Source: Symsagittifera roscoffensis (Eukaryota > Xenacoelomorpha > Acoela > Convolutidae). From it: a stretch of DNA of 64,000 nucleotides. The DNA lies in assembly GCF_963678635.1 (NCBI RefSeq), contig NC_087069.1:16282660-16346659 (forward strand), read 5' to 3'. Shown here piece by piece: positions 12,733 to 25,300 of this stretch; position 1 is the first letter of the stretch; every line of letters starts with the position of its first letter. The notes below the pieces were generated by a model, which saw only the letters and a list, made by a program, of their open reading frames with translations, did not search any database and was not told the DNA's origin. The position numbers were made by a program, and so were the translations under genes.

Positions 12733-13730
12733 CTATCAAACAATATGAAAGACAAGTCAGAGGTTTCAATCAATTTAAAAATCAACCTAATGGGAAAATG
12801 ATGTCCCAATTCCTTCAAAGTTTGATAATTTTGAAAATTCTCAGAATATTGGCTAATTTAAGAAAGATATCCTAGACTCTTCCAAAAATTTCAAATTTCA
12901 TAGACTCTTTGACCACAACAATGGCTAAAATTATCAAAAATTCCAAGGCTTTACGAAAAATATTATTAATTATAATTTATGATTTTGCCGAGAACTCAAA
13001 AAACTTCGACGTATTTTAAAATATGCGAAAGACTTTCTTTGTAATCATTTTTATCTGTCAAATATAGTTAGAGGCAACTGAAGATACTCAATAATAAACT
13101 AAAGAGAAACTATTTGTACTTTTCTGATGCTAGCCATTTTTAGAAGACTAAATTTAGGTCTGATGAAAAGTTAAAATTGTTTTCATAATGGTGGATTTGC
13201 CGTCACACAGACTTTTTTGATGAAGAGAGCTTATAGTGATGCCTTTTACGCGCTTTTTTTGTCTGTAACTATTTAATATACTCTTGTCAATTGATTATTT
13301 AAAAAAATAAGAAATGGTTTGCTTTACACGGCTAAAACTCTCCTGTCATTACGCAATCTGCTGTTTTGCCGCATTTATTTTCGATATCTCTTATTTAAAA
13401 ATTTCAATTTCAATTTTTTCTGAATAGAAGTTTAAAAAACCAAAGGTTTAGTTTCAAAAATTAATTTTTAATTTTATCTCTAAGCGTATGATTTGTCCTA
13501 ATTGTCCCTGTATCATAAACTTCGTTCTTATCGTGATTAATTTTTAGAGGAGTTTTATTTTTAAAAAATCATTTGAAATTTGATATTCTCTTCAAGTATG
13601 ATTTTAAACTGTAATGCTTTTTAGCATGGCTCAAAATTATGTAGTCATCTGCAAAGGTTAAATTTTAAAGTTTACCGATTTTTTTATATCATGGTTAATT
13701 AGAAAAAATGGAGAGATTCAACGAATTTAC

Positions 13731-14251
13731 ATGAATAACGACTTGATGCAAGAACTCGGGTTTATTTTTGCTTCATTTGAGTTTTTGCCACAAGTTATAA
13801 CCAGACTGCAAGGCCGACTGTCTTTGGTTTCCCAATTCGACACTTTGAATAAAGTTTTGGCCGCGATACAAGGTGACAAGTACAAAGAACAACTGGACTC
13901 AGTGTTGGTTAGGAATCTTAATTTCAAGCAGCTCACAGAAATTTCACTTATATTGCGGGGTGAGAAACTATCCACTACCGATGTCAACCCATTAGACGCT
14001 GCAATTTTCCGGAATGCTTCTATGGTTTCAGTCGACATTGAGAGAGTGTTCTCAAGCATGGGACAAATCAGTCTCCCCAGAGAATGAGACTCACAATTGA
14101 GAACTTGAAACAACACTTGATTGTATATTGGTACAACACTGTGTTCAAAGATAATTGAGTTTCTGACTAACTTTTTCAGTGCATGTTTAGGTGCATATTT
14201 CGTAAAAATTTGTGCATGTTTTTCCAATTTTGCATGAAAATTCTAGCCCTG
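13731..14251 (+). pseudogene. hAT-family transposase, C-terminal remnant
   Basis: A 118-codon ORF carries a hAT dimerisation-type segment: NASMVSVDIERVFSSMGQIS near residues 95-114. The frame then breaks at about 14075. The continuation appears one base out of register, with ENLKQHLIVYWYN followed by a stop, a typical hAT C-terminus. About 95 bp further on, CTAGCCCTG (14243-14251) resembles a hAT terminal inverted repeat end. The N-terminal part, including the catalytic core and BED finger, is absent. This is a truncated, frameshifted relic inside an intron of the EGF gene on the opposite strand. Confidence 0.7.
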
Positions 14252-15116
14252 CGAATGTACCTCAAGAAGCTCTTACTCCGACTGTGAGTGAATCGGATGT
14301 TTTTTATTAAGGTTTATGGGTAATATTAATTTATGGCTAAAATTAGTTTATGATAGCCTAATTATTTAGGTTTTACCTTAAAAAATGTTATCAATGGGGT
14401 GTAAAGTCTTAGTTAGATCAAGAAGAGCACGTAAGAAGTCATATTGTTTCTGTAAACTTGAAATTTCTGTTTCTGAGAAAAAAATTTTCGGAAACAAACT
14501 ATTTTTTTTTAGAAGTATTGGATGCGTTTACTGAGCTTTGTGATCAATTTTTTAAAAATAAAAGTTGCAAAAAAATTGCTCATGCAGGGCTTTAGATATT
14601 ATTCTGTAAGTTGTTTCATGTTTTGCATCCCCTTCTTAAGTTGATGAACTTAGTAGCCCTATCCGATAAACTGTTGCCAGCCATTATTTCTGTAATCAAT
14701 TGTAATAAGTTGGCGCTATTGGTTTGACCGCATCATGCATTATCCATGACAGTATTTTATAATCATTAAGTGGGGTAACACTTTCCAAACCAAAAAAAAA
14801 CTGAATAATTTTTATGTCTGGTTAAAATTCTGAAAGGTAATCATCTCTCCGGGTGAGATGTTTTAGGTATGCAAAAGTTTTGAAAAATTGATTCACAGGA
14901 AATTAAAAATCAGAAAAATACTAGCTGTTTTTTTTGTTCATACATTGTCAATTGTAGCTTCTATCGAAAAAAATTTTGTTAAAATTTTTTTTTTAAAATA
15001 CCTTTCAACCAAGATGTTTTGTCTTCATCCTACTTAAGAACACTTAAGGGTTCAATTTAATCAGAATGAGATAAATGAGAGTTTGATATTACTTTTGAAA
15101 ATAACACGAGGCTTAC
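14252..15116. other. Intron sequence, nothing recognised
   Basis: AT-rich DNA between the hAT relic and EGF exon 4. No exon, repeat family or RNA gene was seen. Confidence 0.4.
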
Positions 15117-15236
15117 CAACACAATTGGATCCATTTAGAGATGTATAGCCAAAAAGACATTCACAGCTGTAGTTCCCATTGCTAGCTTGGCATTGTGAGT
15201 TCTCTCCGCAAACAATATTTTCGCATTCGTCGATAT
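15117..15236 (-). CDS. EGF-like exon 4 of the EGF/lectin gene
   Basis: A 120-bp phase-1/phase-1 exon encoding DIDECENIVCGENSQC, QASNGNYSCECLFGY and SLNGSNCV. It has six cysteines and a calcium-binding EGF pattern. It is clearly diverged from the duplicated set, so it is an older domain. Confidence 0.85.
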
Positions 15237-15859
15237 CTATCAAAAACAATGGAAACAAATTTAAATGCAGTAATCACTTATTTTTTCAAACAAAGTTCGA
15301 ACAATAGCCATTGCAACGAGAACGTTTAGGAATAGAGAACTTTTCTAGATCACCTGAAGCGCTGCAAGTGTGTTCATGTAATTTTATAATGATAGAAGAA
15401 TGAAGCGCTGATAGTTGAACTTATATTGTTTTTTTTTCGCATTTATCTTGTCTATCAAATTTTGATTTTAAAAACGTTTGAATGCTTCAAAAGTAGAGTT
15501 TTAAAGAAAGTTTGCTTTAAAATAGATAAATTGAAGAGTTTGAATTAAGAAGATTTTTTATCTCAACACAGAGGGTTCTGTTTTTAATGAAGGTTTTCAT
15601 GATTAACGAATAAAGCGATCTTGGTGAAAATCATTAGGAGGCAAAAAGTTGCGGGGGATAAGCACACAAATGGTGTCTCTATATTACTGGAATCTAGAGA
15701 CAAGAATTTGAACCAGCTCCAAAAAAGAGGTTGCTTCCATTTTCAAATTTTCTATGGACTCCGCGCTCATTACGTGTAACGTAAAATTTGTCCGCACAGT
15801 TGTTTTATCGCGAATTCTGCAACGTTCAATTTTAGCTAATATTGATTCAGATGCCCCAA

Positions 15860-16250
15860 ATATAAACATATTCCGCAAAATGAGATTGCTTCCGCAAACG
15901 TATGAGGACTTCTCTAAGTTTTGCGGATTCCGCTTACATTTTGCGGACTCAGCTTACAAATTTGCGCTTATCGCTTCTCTTTTGCGGATTTTGCTTACAA
16001 TAGCGGAATCCGGAAAAAAGTTTTTCTATTATACGCAACAAGCACTAATTTCGTAGGTTGTGCAAAACTAATTCGGATTCTGCGAACTTTGATGCGAGTT
16101 CCGCAAGTTTTGTTGCTGTTTCAGCTGTGTGTCTTCGGAGCAAATTTAAGCAAAACGATGTTTTAGTTATTTGCTTGTGAACCTAAAACAGCAAAGAAGA
16201 TCACAAAAACTAGCAATGTTACGGATTCCGTAAGTTTGCCTGTTTTTTGA
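15860..16250. repeat. Imperfect repeats of a TTGCGGATTCCGCTTAC word
   Basis: Variants of GCGGAnTC(C)GCTTACA recur about every 20-40 bp in an intron. A related word (GGCTGCGGAATCCGTGATC) occurs alone near 4579. Both strands carry short ORFs here that match nothing recognisable. Confidence 0.4.
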
Positions 16251-16478
16251 ACGATACAATGTTTCAGCTGTTTGCTCGTGTAATCCAAAGTAGCAAAGTA
16301 GATCAAATAAAATTAGAAATGTTCTTACAAATTACAAGTTACACAGTTTGACCTTGCATTAGTTCCAATGATTGTTATGCGACTCGGAGATTCGTTGGCA
16401 TAAAAGTTATTCTGCTCATTGTTACAATTTCATTTGAAGGAGGAGATTATATTGATTAGTTTTAAGGAATAAACTTAC

Positions 16479-16604
16479 CAACACAATTGGAACCGCTTGG
16501 CGACATGTAACCTGTCATGCATTCACAACTGTAGTTTCCAATGCTGTTTGCGCACAATGAGTTGTCTCCACAGACAGTCTGTTCGCGTTCGCATTCGTTA
16601 ATAT
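16479..16604 (-). CDS. EGF-like exon 3 of the EGF/lectin gene
   Basis: A 126-bp phase-1/phase-1 exon encoding DINECEREQTVCGDNSLC, ANSIGNYSCECMTGY and SPSGSNCV. It has six cysteines, with a two-residue insertion between the first and second. Confidence 0.85.
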
Positions 16605-16837
16605 CTATCAGGAGGACATTGAAACATATATTAGAAGCTTTAAAAGCTTTCAAAAAAGGATTTATTTGTATAAGAAATCTTTGAGCCTTAATGACAAAAT
16701 TAATTCTAGATGCAAAAAGAAAGTTTCCATTGCTGATTTTATTTATAGACTTCATGGAATAACTGTTTTCTCTCTTTGATATCTATTGATTTGAAAATCA
16801 AATCTTGAGCTTCTTTTGAATTCGAAAATTTTCTTAC

Positions 16838-16960
16838 CAACACAACTTGAGTGTTCGTTCGGTAAGAAATAGCCTCTTATACATTCACAGCTGAAGCTCC
16901 CAGGGCTGTTCTGACATCGAGAGTTTTGTCCGCATACCAGACTATCACATTCATTGATGT
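16838..16960 (-). CDS. EGF-like exon 2 of the EGF/lectin gene
   Basis: A 123-bp phase-1/phase-1 exon between acceptor tttaag and donor gtaag. It encodes DINECDSLVCGQNSRC, QNSPGSFSCECIRGY and LPNEHSSCV. Six cysteines are present. The intron to exon 3 is only 233 bp, the shortest in this gene. Confidence 0.85.
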
Positions 16961-17551
16961 CTTAAACAAATGTTTTGACTAATTTTGATTAATAAACATA
17001 AAGAAACCCATTTATTAGCATACATTTTAAAAGTGATTGGATAAATTTTGGAGCTGAGCATGTTTGAAAAAATAATCAATAAAGGAATTGGATTATAAGC
17101 AGCAATTGATTCATTTGTACACAATTTTAAACCGTAATAAAACTTTTGAAACCATTTTAAAAAATCACTTTTTTTTAACATATAATCTTTTGCTCAAGAC
17201 AAAGCTCAAGCTGCAAAATGGCGCTTTTTTGGCAGAAAAATGATGGAGTTTCCTGAATATTGAAATTTGTTTGTTTTTAGAAAATATAACACACGCAATG
17301 TGAATGACCAATATATCCATTTTATGCCAAACATTATATGTTGGAACTGATTAGCAAAGTCAGTACAATGCATAAATAAGACAAACTAATCCGAAAGATT
17401 GTTTTTGATTAAGCTGCAAAACAATCATTGCATGGTCCAAATTTTAGAACCTTATTTAATTATAGTGGAGTATTTTGTCTCAGAAGTACATTTCATTGAT
17501 TATCATCCAGCATACTTAGGTGCTTGAAAATAGTCACCCCTTTAGACTTAT

Positions 17552-18083
17552 TGTTCCGACTTTCGATACGAAAGTAACGGAATATTAGTGCTCGGCGTGG
17601 GTTTTTTTTCTTCAGACAAATTTCGACTTTTTAACAAGCCATTTTTGACGGAAATTTTTTTTATCAATCAAAAGGTATTGTTGACCTGAGCTTAATTTTG
17701 AAAAGATATGTCACCTGTAATCATTTTTCGTAAAATTATGGGGGTTTAAAGATTGCCAATTTGGCCAATTTGGGACAATTAACGCGCGATATTTTTTGCG
17801 CTATTAACGCGTAAGCGGAGATTTAATCCGTCTTAGAAATCGTTCCAAATTGGTTGGAAGAAGCTAATTCGCCATAATTGATTTGTTACAAGGAGCAAAA
17901 TATATCCTTTTGTTCTCTATATGGCGTGTGGGGGGATGATTTTCGTTTAAAAAATTCAAATTTAGAAAAAAAAACTTTCATTTTATTTTATTACTTTTTA
18001 TTTTTATCGGTTATTACTGCTCCTTAAACGTTAAAAGGCAGTCGAAACATTCAGGGCTTCGCCCTGATCCGAGCAATCTTGTT
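17552..18083 (+). mobile_element. Hairpin-ended non-autonomous element, copy 3
   Basis: This is the third and cleanest copy of the roughly 535-bp element described at 3098-3631. It runs from TGTTCCGACTTTCGATACG to the CAGGGCTTCGCCCTG hairpin and CTTGTT end. It sits in the intron between EGF exons 1 and 2. Confidence 0.7.
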
Positions 18084-19382
18084 ACCCTTTAGACTAGAAT
18101 TAATTTTTACGATTGTTTGTATCTCGTGTTTTTTTATTACAATTGAAGATGTGCTCTTTTCTTTATCAAACCGTGGAAAAAACTTTTTTGTTTTTTGCTC
18201 AAATTCACACTTACATTGATGACTTTTGACAATTTAATTGAACGTTTTTGAGCTCAAATCTGACTAATAGTGACCATATTTTTGATTGGATAAATAGGGT
18301 TATGTGTGAATCCATATGAAGCGAGTTTTTTTAAAACCTTGGATGATTGTTTTTAGACTTGGATGGATTGACAAAGATATTTATGGGTTTAAGTTTATCG
18401 ATTTTTTAGACCTTGGATGAGAGTTGTTTTAATTTAGATGGATTCAAAAGATTTTTATGGGTTCTAAAGAATAAAACAAAACATTGAAAAATATTTAAAA
18501 CGATACTTTATACACTTAACTTTAAAGTTTTTAGGAAAGAACTATTGAAATGGATTCAAAATCTATTTCAGAACCAAAAATTTGGGTTGTGTTAAAATCA
18601 ATTTATAATTAATTTAAATCAATCCGAAACCATTTTCGTCTTTGCGGGTAGCCTCAACTCGACTTGGAAAGCTTTCTGTCTCGGATTTTTTTTGTCGATA
18701 TGATCTTTATCAAAAACGTTGAGACGACACTCATATGAATTAAAAAACTGGCATAAAAACCCACCTTGTTATGTTAATTTATAAGACAGAATTTTTTTTC
18801 ACCTTTGCGTTCAAGTTTAAGACAACGAAAAGGCTGAAAATATTTTTTTCGCCTACATCGTTTTTCGGTCAAAATTTTTGATTCTTGAATCTTTTTCCTA
18901 CCCCCCCCCCCAACCCAAACATCAGCGAAACTTTACTTTCGAATTGGAGCTCAAAACAACCAATCTTGATAGAATGATGCTAGCAAAAATTGGTTTAAAG
19001 TCAATTTTTGTCTGGAGAACAAAATACCATGAGCACCTCACATCAACATCAATTTTATGATGTAATGAAGGTTTTTACAAGGTTTTTTATGAAGGCAAAA
19101 CATGCTTGTCATGGCCTAAATACTTAGCCTGTCAGTTTTCATAACAATCGGTTGCTAGAATAGTAATTTTACTTGTAAAAATTTGCAAGTGGGGAAAAGA
19201 AAAAAACCTGCTCTTTTCAGACAAATTTTTTGTTTCTAATATTCCTTCTTAAAATGAAAACATTCATGCATGAAAAAAAAACAATTTTGAAGTGCACATT
19301 TTCCCATACCTTCATATAAAAATTTTGGAAGCAAAAATCTTATAAAAAAATTGATCGTAACAATGTTTAATAAAACTCTTAC

Positions 19383-19508
19383 CGCTGCACAAGGTTCCAT
19401 TACCGCTCGAAGAATTGTATCCAGTGTTACACTCACACTTGTAGCCTCCAGGAAGATTAATGCACTCTGAGTTACTGCCACATGAATTCACGTCGCATTT
19501 TTTGATAT
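19383..19508 (-). CDS. EGF-like exon 1 (first one in the window) of the EGF/lectin gene
   Basis: A 126-bp phase-1/phase-1 exon between acceptor gcaattag and donor gtaagag. It encodes DIKKCDVNSCGSNSEC, INLPGGYKCECNTGY and a Ser/Asn-rich end before the last Cys. The DIDEC start is altered to DIKKC, so calcium binding by this domain is probably weakened. Confidence 0.8.
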
Positions 19509-21508
19509 CTAATTGCTTAATGGTTTATGACAGCAAACTTAAATGTACGATTATATGTTTCTAGTTAACGTACGCAATTTTCTGTCTTAAGATATTTTTT
19601 TCATGTTTTTGTTTCAACCAATAAAAACGCGAACGAGCTTTGTATTCGAATTCATTTTATTTAAAAAATACTTCCCTTAAAAAATAGGTACCACAAAAAG
19701 AGAAATAAATCAAGTGTCAAACCATATTCATTCGTTTTCAGCTGTGATTCGAATGAATGTCATTTTTTGTTGGTGTGTAATAATGGAATATAATGTTGGA
19801 AGACATTATAATTTTTTTAAAGCGGTAACTTGCACCTTCCAAAAAGTTTCCGTATTTGTTCAACACCTGATTGTTGCAATCGTTAATTTGGGATTTAAGT
19901 TTGGTATGTAAAAAATTTCTCTTGTCTTTTTGTTTTCTGTCATCGCATTTGTCGGTTCTCACTTTTCTCTCAAGCCTCCCACTTATTAATTACCCCCACA
20001 CGCATTGACTTCTCCTAACCCCACGTGCCCTCGCCCACACTAACTCACTCTATAACCCACACTTTACACCACCATTTTCACTTCCTTCAATGCCAACACT
20101 TGTCCCACCCAAACTTGCCCCCTTACAGACACTTACCAGCCCGGTTGAAGTCCCACCAATGATTATAGCTTTTTCTGTATTATCACAGTGATCGCTACTT
20201 TCCAGCGGTGATTCAGAGTTTTCAGAGCTTTTTCAGTAATGCTTTCGTAGACGTTTAATGCTTTTCTTAAAACTCACTCTAGTAACTTTCAAATGAGAGT
20301 TTTAGTTGATAAGCTCTTTCATTTTCGCAGAGCTATGACTTGATGGAGCAGAGGTTACAGGCATATCTGCAAAGCTGTTGGTTCGTGGGATTGCTTCCAG
20401 TTAGTTGATTGTTTTGATAAGTTTTTATCGCTATTTCATCACTGAACATTAGCCAACGTAGCGATAATCTATCGATAAAGTTTGCTACTGTGGCAAAAAA
20501 ACATCGATTATTTATCGATGGCGATCGCTGTTTTTGTTTTACCTTTTATCGCTATTTTATAATGTGAGCTCAACCCTGGAGCCCTTTGCACCACCCAGCA
20601 ATAAAAGTAAAAATGTGTGAAGGGATGGTGTTAAGTATGGGGTTCTTCCAATTTATTGTTTAAAATGTGAAGGATATTGGTTGGCAAAAATTGAGAAAAA
20701 GTGAGTAGGTTTAGATGTCGAGTATGTTGTGAGTAATGCAGAACTAGTTGCAGTTTTTCTTGGAATTTTGGAAAAATTCAATTGAAAATTATAATCCATT
20801 TATTCCATAAATTCTTTATCCATAAAATTATAATCCATAAAGTTATATTCCACAAGATTATAATCCATTTATTCCATTGTTATATGTATTAAATTCATCA
20901 TAATTGAATTACATTCTTTGAAAGTAACGAACGGATCATAATGGAAAAAAAATCGATTGCGTTGCCTCAAGTTGTAATTATAATCTATTATAATGGCAAT
21001 GTATTTGAATACGAAACCGATTTAAAAAGATATAATCTTTGGAACCTCAGTGAGGGAGCGCTCGCTTAACATTGAAAAGAACTTATATTGACAAACAAAA
21101 ATCGATACCGTAGTTTTATTTTAACGAAAGGGGTAAAACTGACAAGTAGCTTGTTTTGGATTAGTAAAACAACATTTTTTGTGAGCTCATTGCTCCCTTG
21201 CTCAGTGTAAGGGTAATCCAAAATGCTCACAGAAACATTTAAGAATCATACCTACAAGTTGATGTCTTACAGTAGTGCTCGCCCCGAAAAAGGACCCGTA
21301 GATTGAGAGAGAGTGCGTTTGCACCCTTCCTCGAATCAACCCCTTAGTTATTACTGCCGTAATTACGCAGAGTTGATTCGAGGAAGGATGCGAATGCGCT
21401 ACCCATCTAACAGTCTTGTTTTTTTTTGGACTGAGCTTATTTAAGACATCACATTATGAACGTACAATTCTTAAATAATCCGGATGGCACTTTTTATGTT
21501 TTAAAATA
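19509..21508. other. Non-coding stretch with short repeats and hairpins
   Basis: No exon was recognised. It includes a C-rich pyrimidine tract (19975-20130) and clustered ATCGAT/TATCGAT words (20400-20560) that end at AACCCTGG. It also has a minisatellite of ATAATCCATTTATTCC words (20785-20885) and a long inverted repeat (21312-21400). Confidence 0.45.
21312..21400 (+). other. 29-bp inverted repeat (RNA hairpin candidate)
   Basis: The arms 21312-21340 and 21372-21400 pair over 29 positions around a 31-nt loop. There are four departures from Watson-Crick pairing, and read as plus-strand RNA three of these are G-U pairs. The size resembles a small-RNA precursor or a transposon end. No function can be assigned. 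Confidence 0.4.
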
Positions 21509-21690
21509 CACTGACTCAAAAAAATGTTAAGGTAAAATTACCCTAAATGAGTTAAGGTAAAAAAAAATTAAGGTAAAATTTACCCTAACATTACCTTAAC
21601 TTTACCTTAAAATATTGTTAGGGTAAAATTTACCTTAACTGAATTAAGGTAATTTACCTTAACTTAACCTTAATTTTACTAAAAATATTT
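21509..21690. repeat. AAGGTAA/TTACCTT palindromic block, left
   Basis: A cluster of at least ten copies of the word TTAAGGTAA or its complement, partly self-complementary. Its left edge reads CACTGACTCAAAAAAATG. The outer edge of the larger related block (48822-49503), read from its right end inward, starts CACTCAAAAAAAAGTTAAGG, so the two edges are homologous. Confidence 0.7.
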
Positions 21691-21807
21691 AGGAATGCAT
21701 TTAACTAAACAGGAATAAGGTTATTTGAGATAAACATTGGATCTCGTAGCCCACCTATCAAATTTTCAGTTCAACCATATAAGTGATAAAGATTTTTCTA
21801 AGTATAT

Positions 21808-21902
21808 TTGTATGTATGTATTTTTGTATGTATGTTTGTATGTATGTATGTATGTATGTATGTATGTATGTATGTATGTATGTATGTATGTATGTATGTA
21901 TG

Positions 21903-21936
<34 letters not shown>

Positions 21937-22346
21937 TGTATGTATGTATGTATGTATGTATGTATGTATGTATGTATGTATGTATGTATGTATGTATGTA
22001 TGTATGTATGTATGTATGTATGTATGTATGTATGTATGTATGTATGTATGTATGTATGTATGTATGTATGTATGTATGTATGTATGTATGTATGTATGTA
22101 TGTATGTATGTATGTATGTATGTATGTATGTATGTATGTATGTATGTATGTATGTATGTATGTATGTATGTATGTATGTATGTATGTATGTATGTATGTA
22201 TGTATGTATGTATGTATGTATGTATGTATGTATGTATGTATGTATGTATGTATGTATGTATGTATGTATGTATGTATGTATGTATGTATGTATGTATGTA
22301 TGTATGTATGTATGTATGTATGTATGTATGTATGTATGTATGTATG
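21808..22346. repeat. (TATG)n microsatellite, about 540 bp
   Basis: Tetranucleotide repeat, uninterrupted for about 439 bp (21908-22346). There are a few variants at the left edge and one TATA interruption near 21903. ORFs on both strands here (YVCM and YIHT repeats) are by-products of the repeat. Confidence 0.98.
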
Positions 22347-22370
22347 CTGTTCGAAATTTGCTCTCGGTAA

Positions 22371-25300
22371 TTTCTTAATTTCATGCAACTTTGACGTGTG
22401 CAAGAAGGTTAAACTTAGGTGCGCACTTTTTGTGTTTGCCTACCCCAAAAAAATTGAAATTTTTTTTTTACAAAATTCTTTCAGGGATGAAATTATAAAG
22501 AAAAAAAATATCGCCACTGGTTGATACGTATTCAGTACTGTTATAGAAGTGTGTTAACAGCAATATTTCTGGATGAAACAATTCATAAGGTCAAATTGAG
22601 GGCCTGATTTAGCATGAAATATTGCTTCAAAAAATGTTCTGCCTTTCATATCAAAAAAACTCAATTGTTGGAACTTCAAATTTTAATCGGATATTTCTTG
22701 TTTTCATGCAACCTTGATGTGTGCAAGAAAGTTAAATTTCCTAAACTACTTGACAAACGGCCAAATTTGAAAATTATCAAAATTAAAAAAATCGAAATTA
22801 CAGAGCTAGTTTTGCTTTGTTGAGAAACATTTATAGTGCGTTTGTCTGTCGATATAGTTTTCTAGTGAGCAATTTTTTTTTCACGGTCTGGTGCGTTCCA
22901 ATTAATTTTCGTTTTTTTTAGCAATTTCCAATTAATGGTTTTTTAAAAGTTTTGAGCTATTGTAGTAATGAATAAAAAAAATAGATCGTTTTTGAACACT
23001 CTGTTTGTCATATGTGTATATTAGATAAACAACAATGCGGTTTGAACAGCTGATCGAATTCTGCTCTGAATTATTTCTTGTTTTTATGCAACTTTGATGT
23101 GTACAAGAAGGTTAATTTTCCTAAACTAATTCAGAAATGGCCAAATTTGAAAACTATCAAAATAAAAAAATCGAAATTTAAAAAACAAACAGTCAAATTG
23201 ACATGCCGCTTTAGGTGCGCACTTTTTGCGTTTGTCTACCCCAAAAAAATTGAAATTTTTTTTTTACAAAATTTTTTCAGGGATGAAAATATCTAGAAAA
23301 AAATATCGCAACTGGTTGATACGTATTCAGTTCTGTTATAGAAGTGTGTTAACAGCAATATTTTTGGATGAAACAATTCATAATGTCAGTTTGAGGGCCT
23401 GATTTAGCATGAAATATCGCTTCAAAAAATGTTCTGCCTTTCATATTAAAAAAACTCAATCGTTAGAATTTCAAAAGGGCTAATTTTGATATCTAGTACG
23501 TTGCTAATCTCAGCGTGGTTGCGAAGATTTTAATTGAAAAAAAACTGTCGCAGGTTTTGTATCATAGAGTTAATAAAACAATTTTCAAATTTTTTTTTTG
23601 CCATTGACAGAAAATTATTAGAGCTAGATTTGGGTATATAATACACTCCTATTCCGAAGGAAATGTGACGATATGGTTTTTTTAAGTAAAAAATTACTTC
23701 TTTTCGGGCTTCCGGCTTGCTCCAAAAATTGGCTTCAATTTTATCATTTTGAAGCTGTTGGCTTCCAAAAATTGGCTTCAATTTTACTCTGATGACTTTT
23801 AATGTCTGTTGATAGATGTCGGAGTAGCAGTAGGAGAGCTTAAATTTGATACAAAAAACGTGTCTAAAATCGAAGTGCTTGGGACGATATACGTTTTTTA
23901 AGAAGAAAAAATAATCGGGCTTCCGGCTCGCTCCAAAGATTGGCTTCATCTTTATTTTTACTCTGATGATTTTTGCAATCTGTTGATAGGTATCGGAGTA
24001 GCATTAGTAGAGCTTAAGTTTGATATAAAAAACGTTTCTAAATTCGAGGTGCTTGTGACGATAATATTTTTTTTATAAAAAAAAATTCGGGCTTCAGGCT
24101 CTCTCCTAAGATTGATTTCAATTGTACGTTTTAGGTTAATTTTTTGCTCTTGCCCTGTTATTTGATCGAAACTTGTTTTGCTACTCTCAAGTTGTTGAAT
24201 TTTTCAGATCTTCAATTGGAGCGATTACAATTCTCAAAACGTCGGGTTAGTTTCGATATAGTTTTCAAGTGTCGATAATTTTCATCGATAAATTCTTCAA
24301 ATTGTGCCATAATTTTCTTGTTTTTATACAACTCTGGTGCAGTTGAGGCCGTAAGATTTTCTACGCTCTTTGATTGTTAAGAAGGAAGTGATTTAAGTTA
24401 AGAATGGTTAGTTGGGCGAGGTATAACCCGATTTTCCAGGTTTCTATGAAGTTCATAGCAAGTGATATCATTTTTTCATAATTTTTCGGTTGAAAGAGTC
24501 TATTTCATTGCTAAAATATAGTATCTTACTCGTCATTTCAGTTACAGATTATAGTTCGATGCATGGAAGTTATCGAAAATTGAAAAAAAAAATCAAGGTT
24601 TTCAAAAAACAGTCAATTCGTGACGCCGCTTTGTGTGTGCACTTTTTGTGTTTGCCTACCCCCAAAAAAATTGAGAGTTTATTACAAAAAATTTTCACTG
24701 CTGAAACTATCCAGGACACTGATTTGGCAAGTGATTATTTCAATTTCAGTGCTGTTAGAGAAGTCCGTTAACAGAAATATTTCTGGATGAAAAAACTGAA
24801 AAGGTCAGTTTGGGCGGCCTGATCTGGCCTGAAATATTGCTTCAAAAATCTTCTGCCCTATATATGAAAAAGTACTGAGTATTTTCTCTGCTGTGTTTTT
24901 TGCAATTGTTAGAAATTTTTCGAAGGCCTAAATTTTATTGTGTTACATTATTAAACTCAGGGTGGTTGTGAAACTATTAATTTTTTTAAAAAATCACAAT
25001 TTTTCAAAATCCTTGCTTAATCCAGGTTTTGTGCCATAGAGTTGTGACAACCTATTGGTTTTCAAATCAGGTTTTGCCATGACAGATGAATGAAAGAGCT
25101 TAATGTTGGTATATGATAGGCTCCTAAAATCGAAGGGAATGTGACGATATGTTTTTTTAATGAAAAATTTTCCTTTTTTCGGGCTTCCGGCTCGCTCCAA
25201 AGATTGGCTTCAATTTTAATGTTATATTAGTGATTTTTGTAATAAGTTAAAAGCTATCGGAGATACAATAGTGGAACTTAATTTTGTTATATAAAATGAG

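Larger units (their letters stand above)
9340..12740. repeat. Tandem 1.3-kb duplications carrying EGF exons
   Basis: The exon starts 9111, 10437, 11765 and 12732 are 1326, 1328 and 967 bp apart. The intervening intron DNA aligns almost base for base, including odd motifs such as the doubled AAAAAACATGAAAAAATC near 10070 and 11400. The last unit is shorter because about 360 bp of the shared intron is missing at about 12.46 kb. The repeats show recent exon amplification within one gene. Confidence 0.85.
2188..19508 (-). other. Gene model: multi-EGF plus C-type-lectin extracellular protein (3' part)
   Basis: Nine EGF exons and one lectin exon lie in one orientation, all with phase-1 borders. 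Joining an EGF exon ending in G to the next beginning AT creates a GAT (Asp) codon, giving the canonical C-V-D-I-D-E-C linkage of tandem calcium-binding EGF domains. That is strong support for a single transcript. The encoded order is EGF 1 (19508) through EGF 9 (6411), then the lectin-like domain. The protein would be extracellular, a matrix or adhesion type, because such domains fold only in the secretory pathway. The 5' end, with any signal peptide, lies upstream of 19.5 kb and was not found. Introns run from 233 bp to several kilobases and host transposons, unlike the 63-84 bp introns of the gene at 38.4 kb. Further small exons may have been missed. Confidence 0.75.

Noticed and set aside
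20400-20580. Possible hAT element end (ATCGAT-rich stretch ending AACCCTGG)
   Set aside because: The end resembles hAT terminal repeats, but no partner end or target duplication was found.
21737-22524. Five overlapping ORFs of 195-238 codons on both strands
   Set aside because: They are translations of the TATG microsatellite (YVCM and YIHT repeats).
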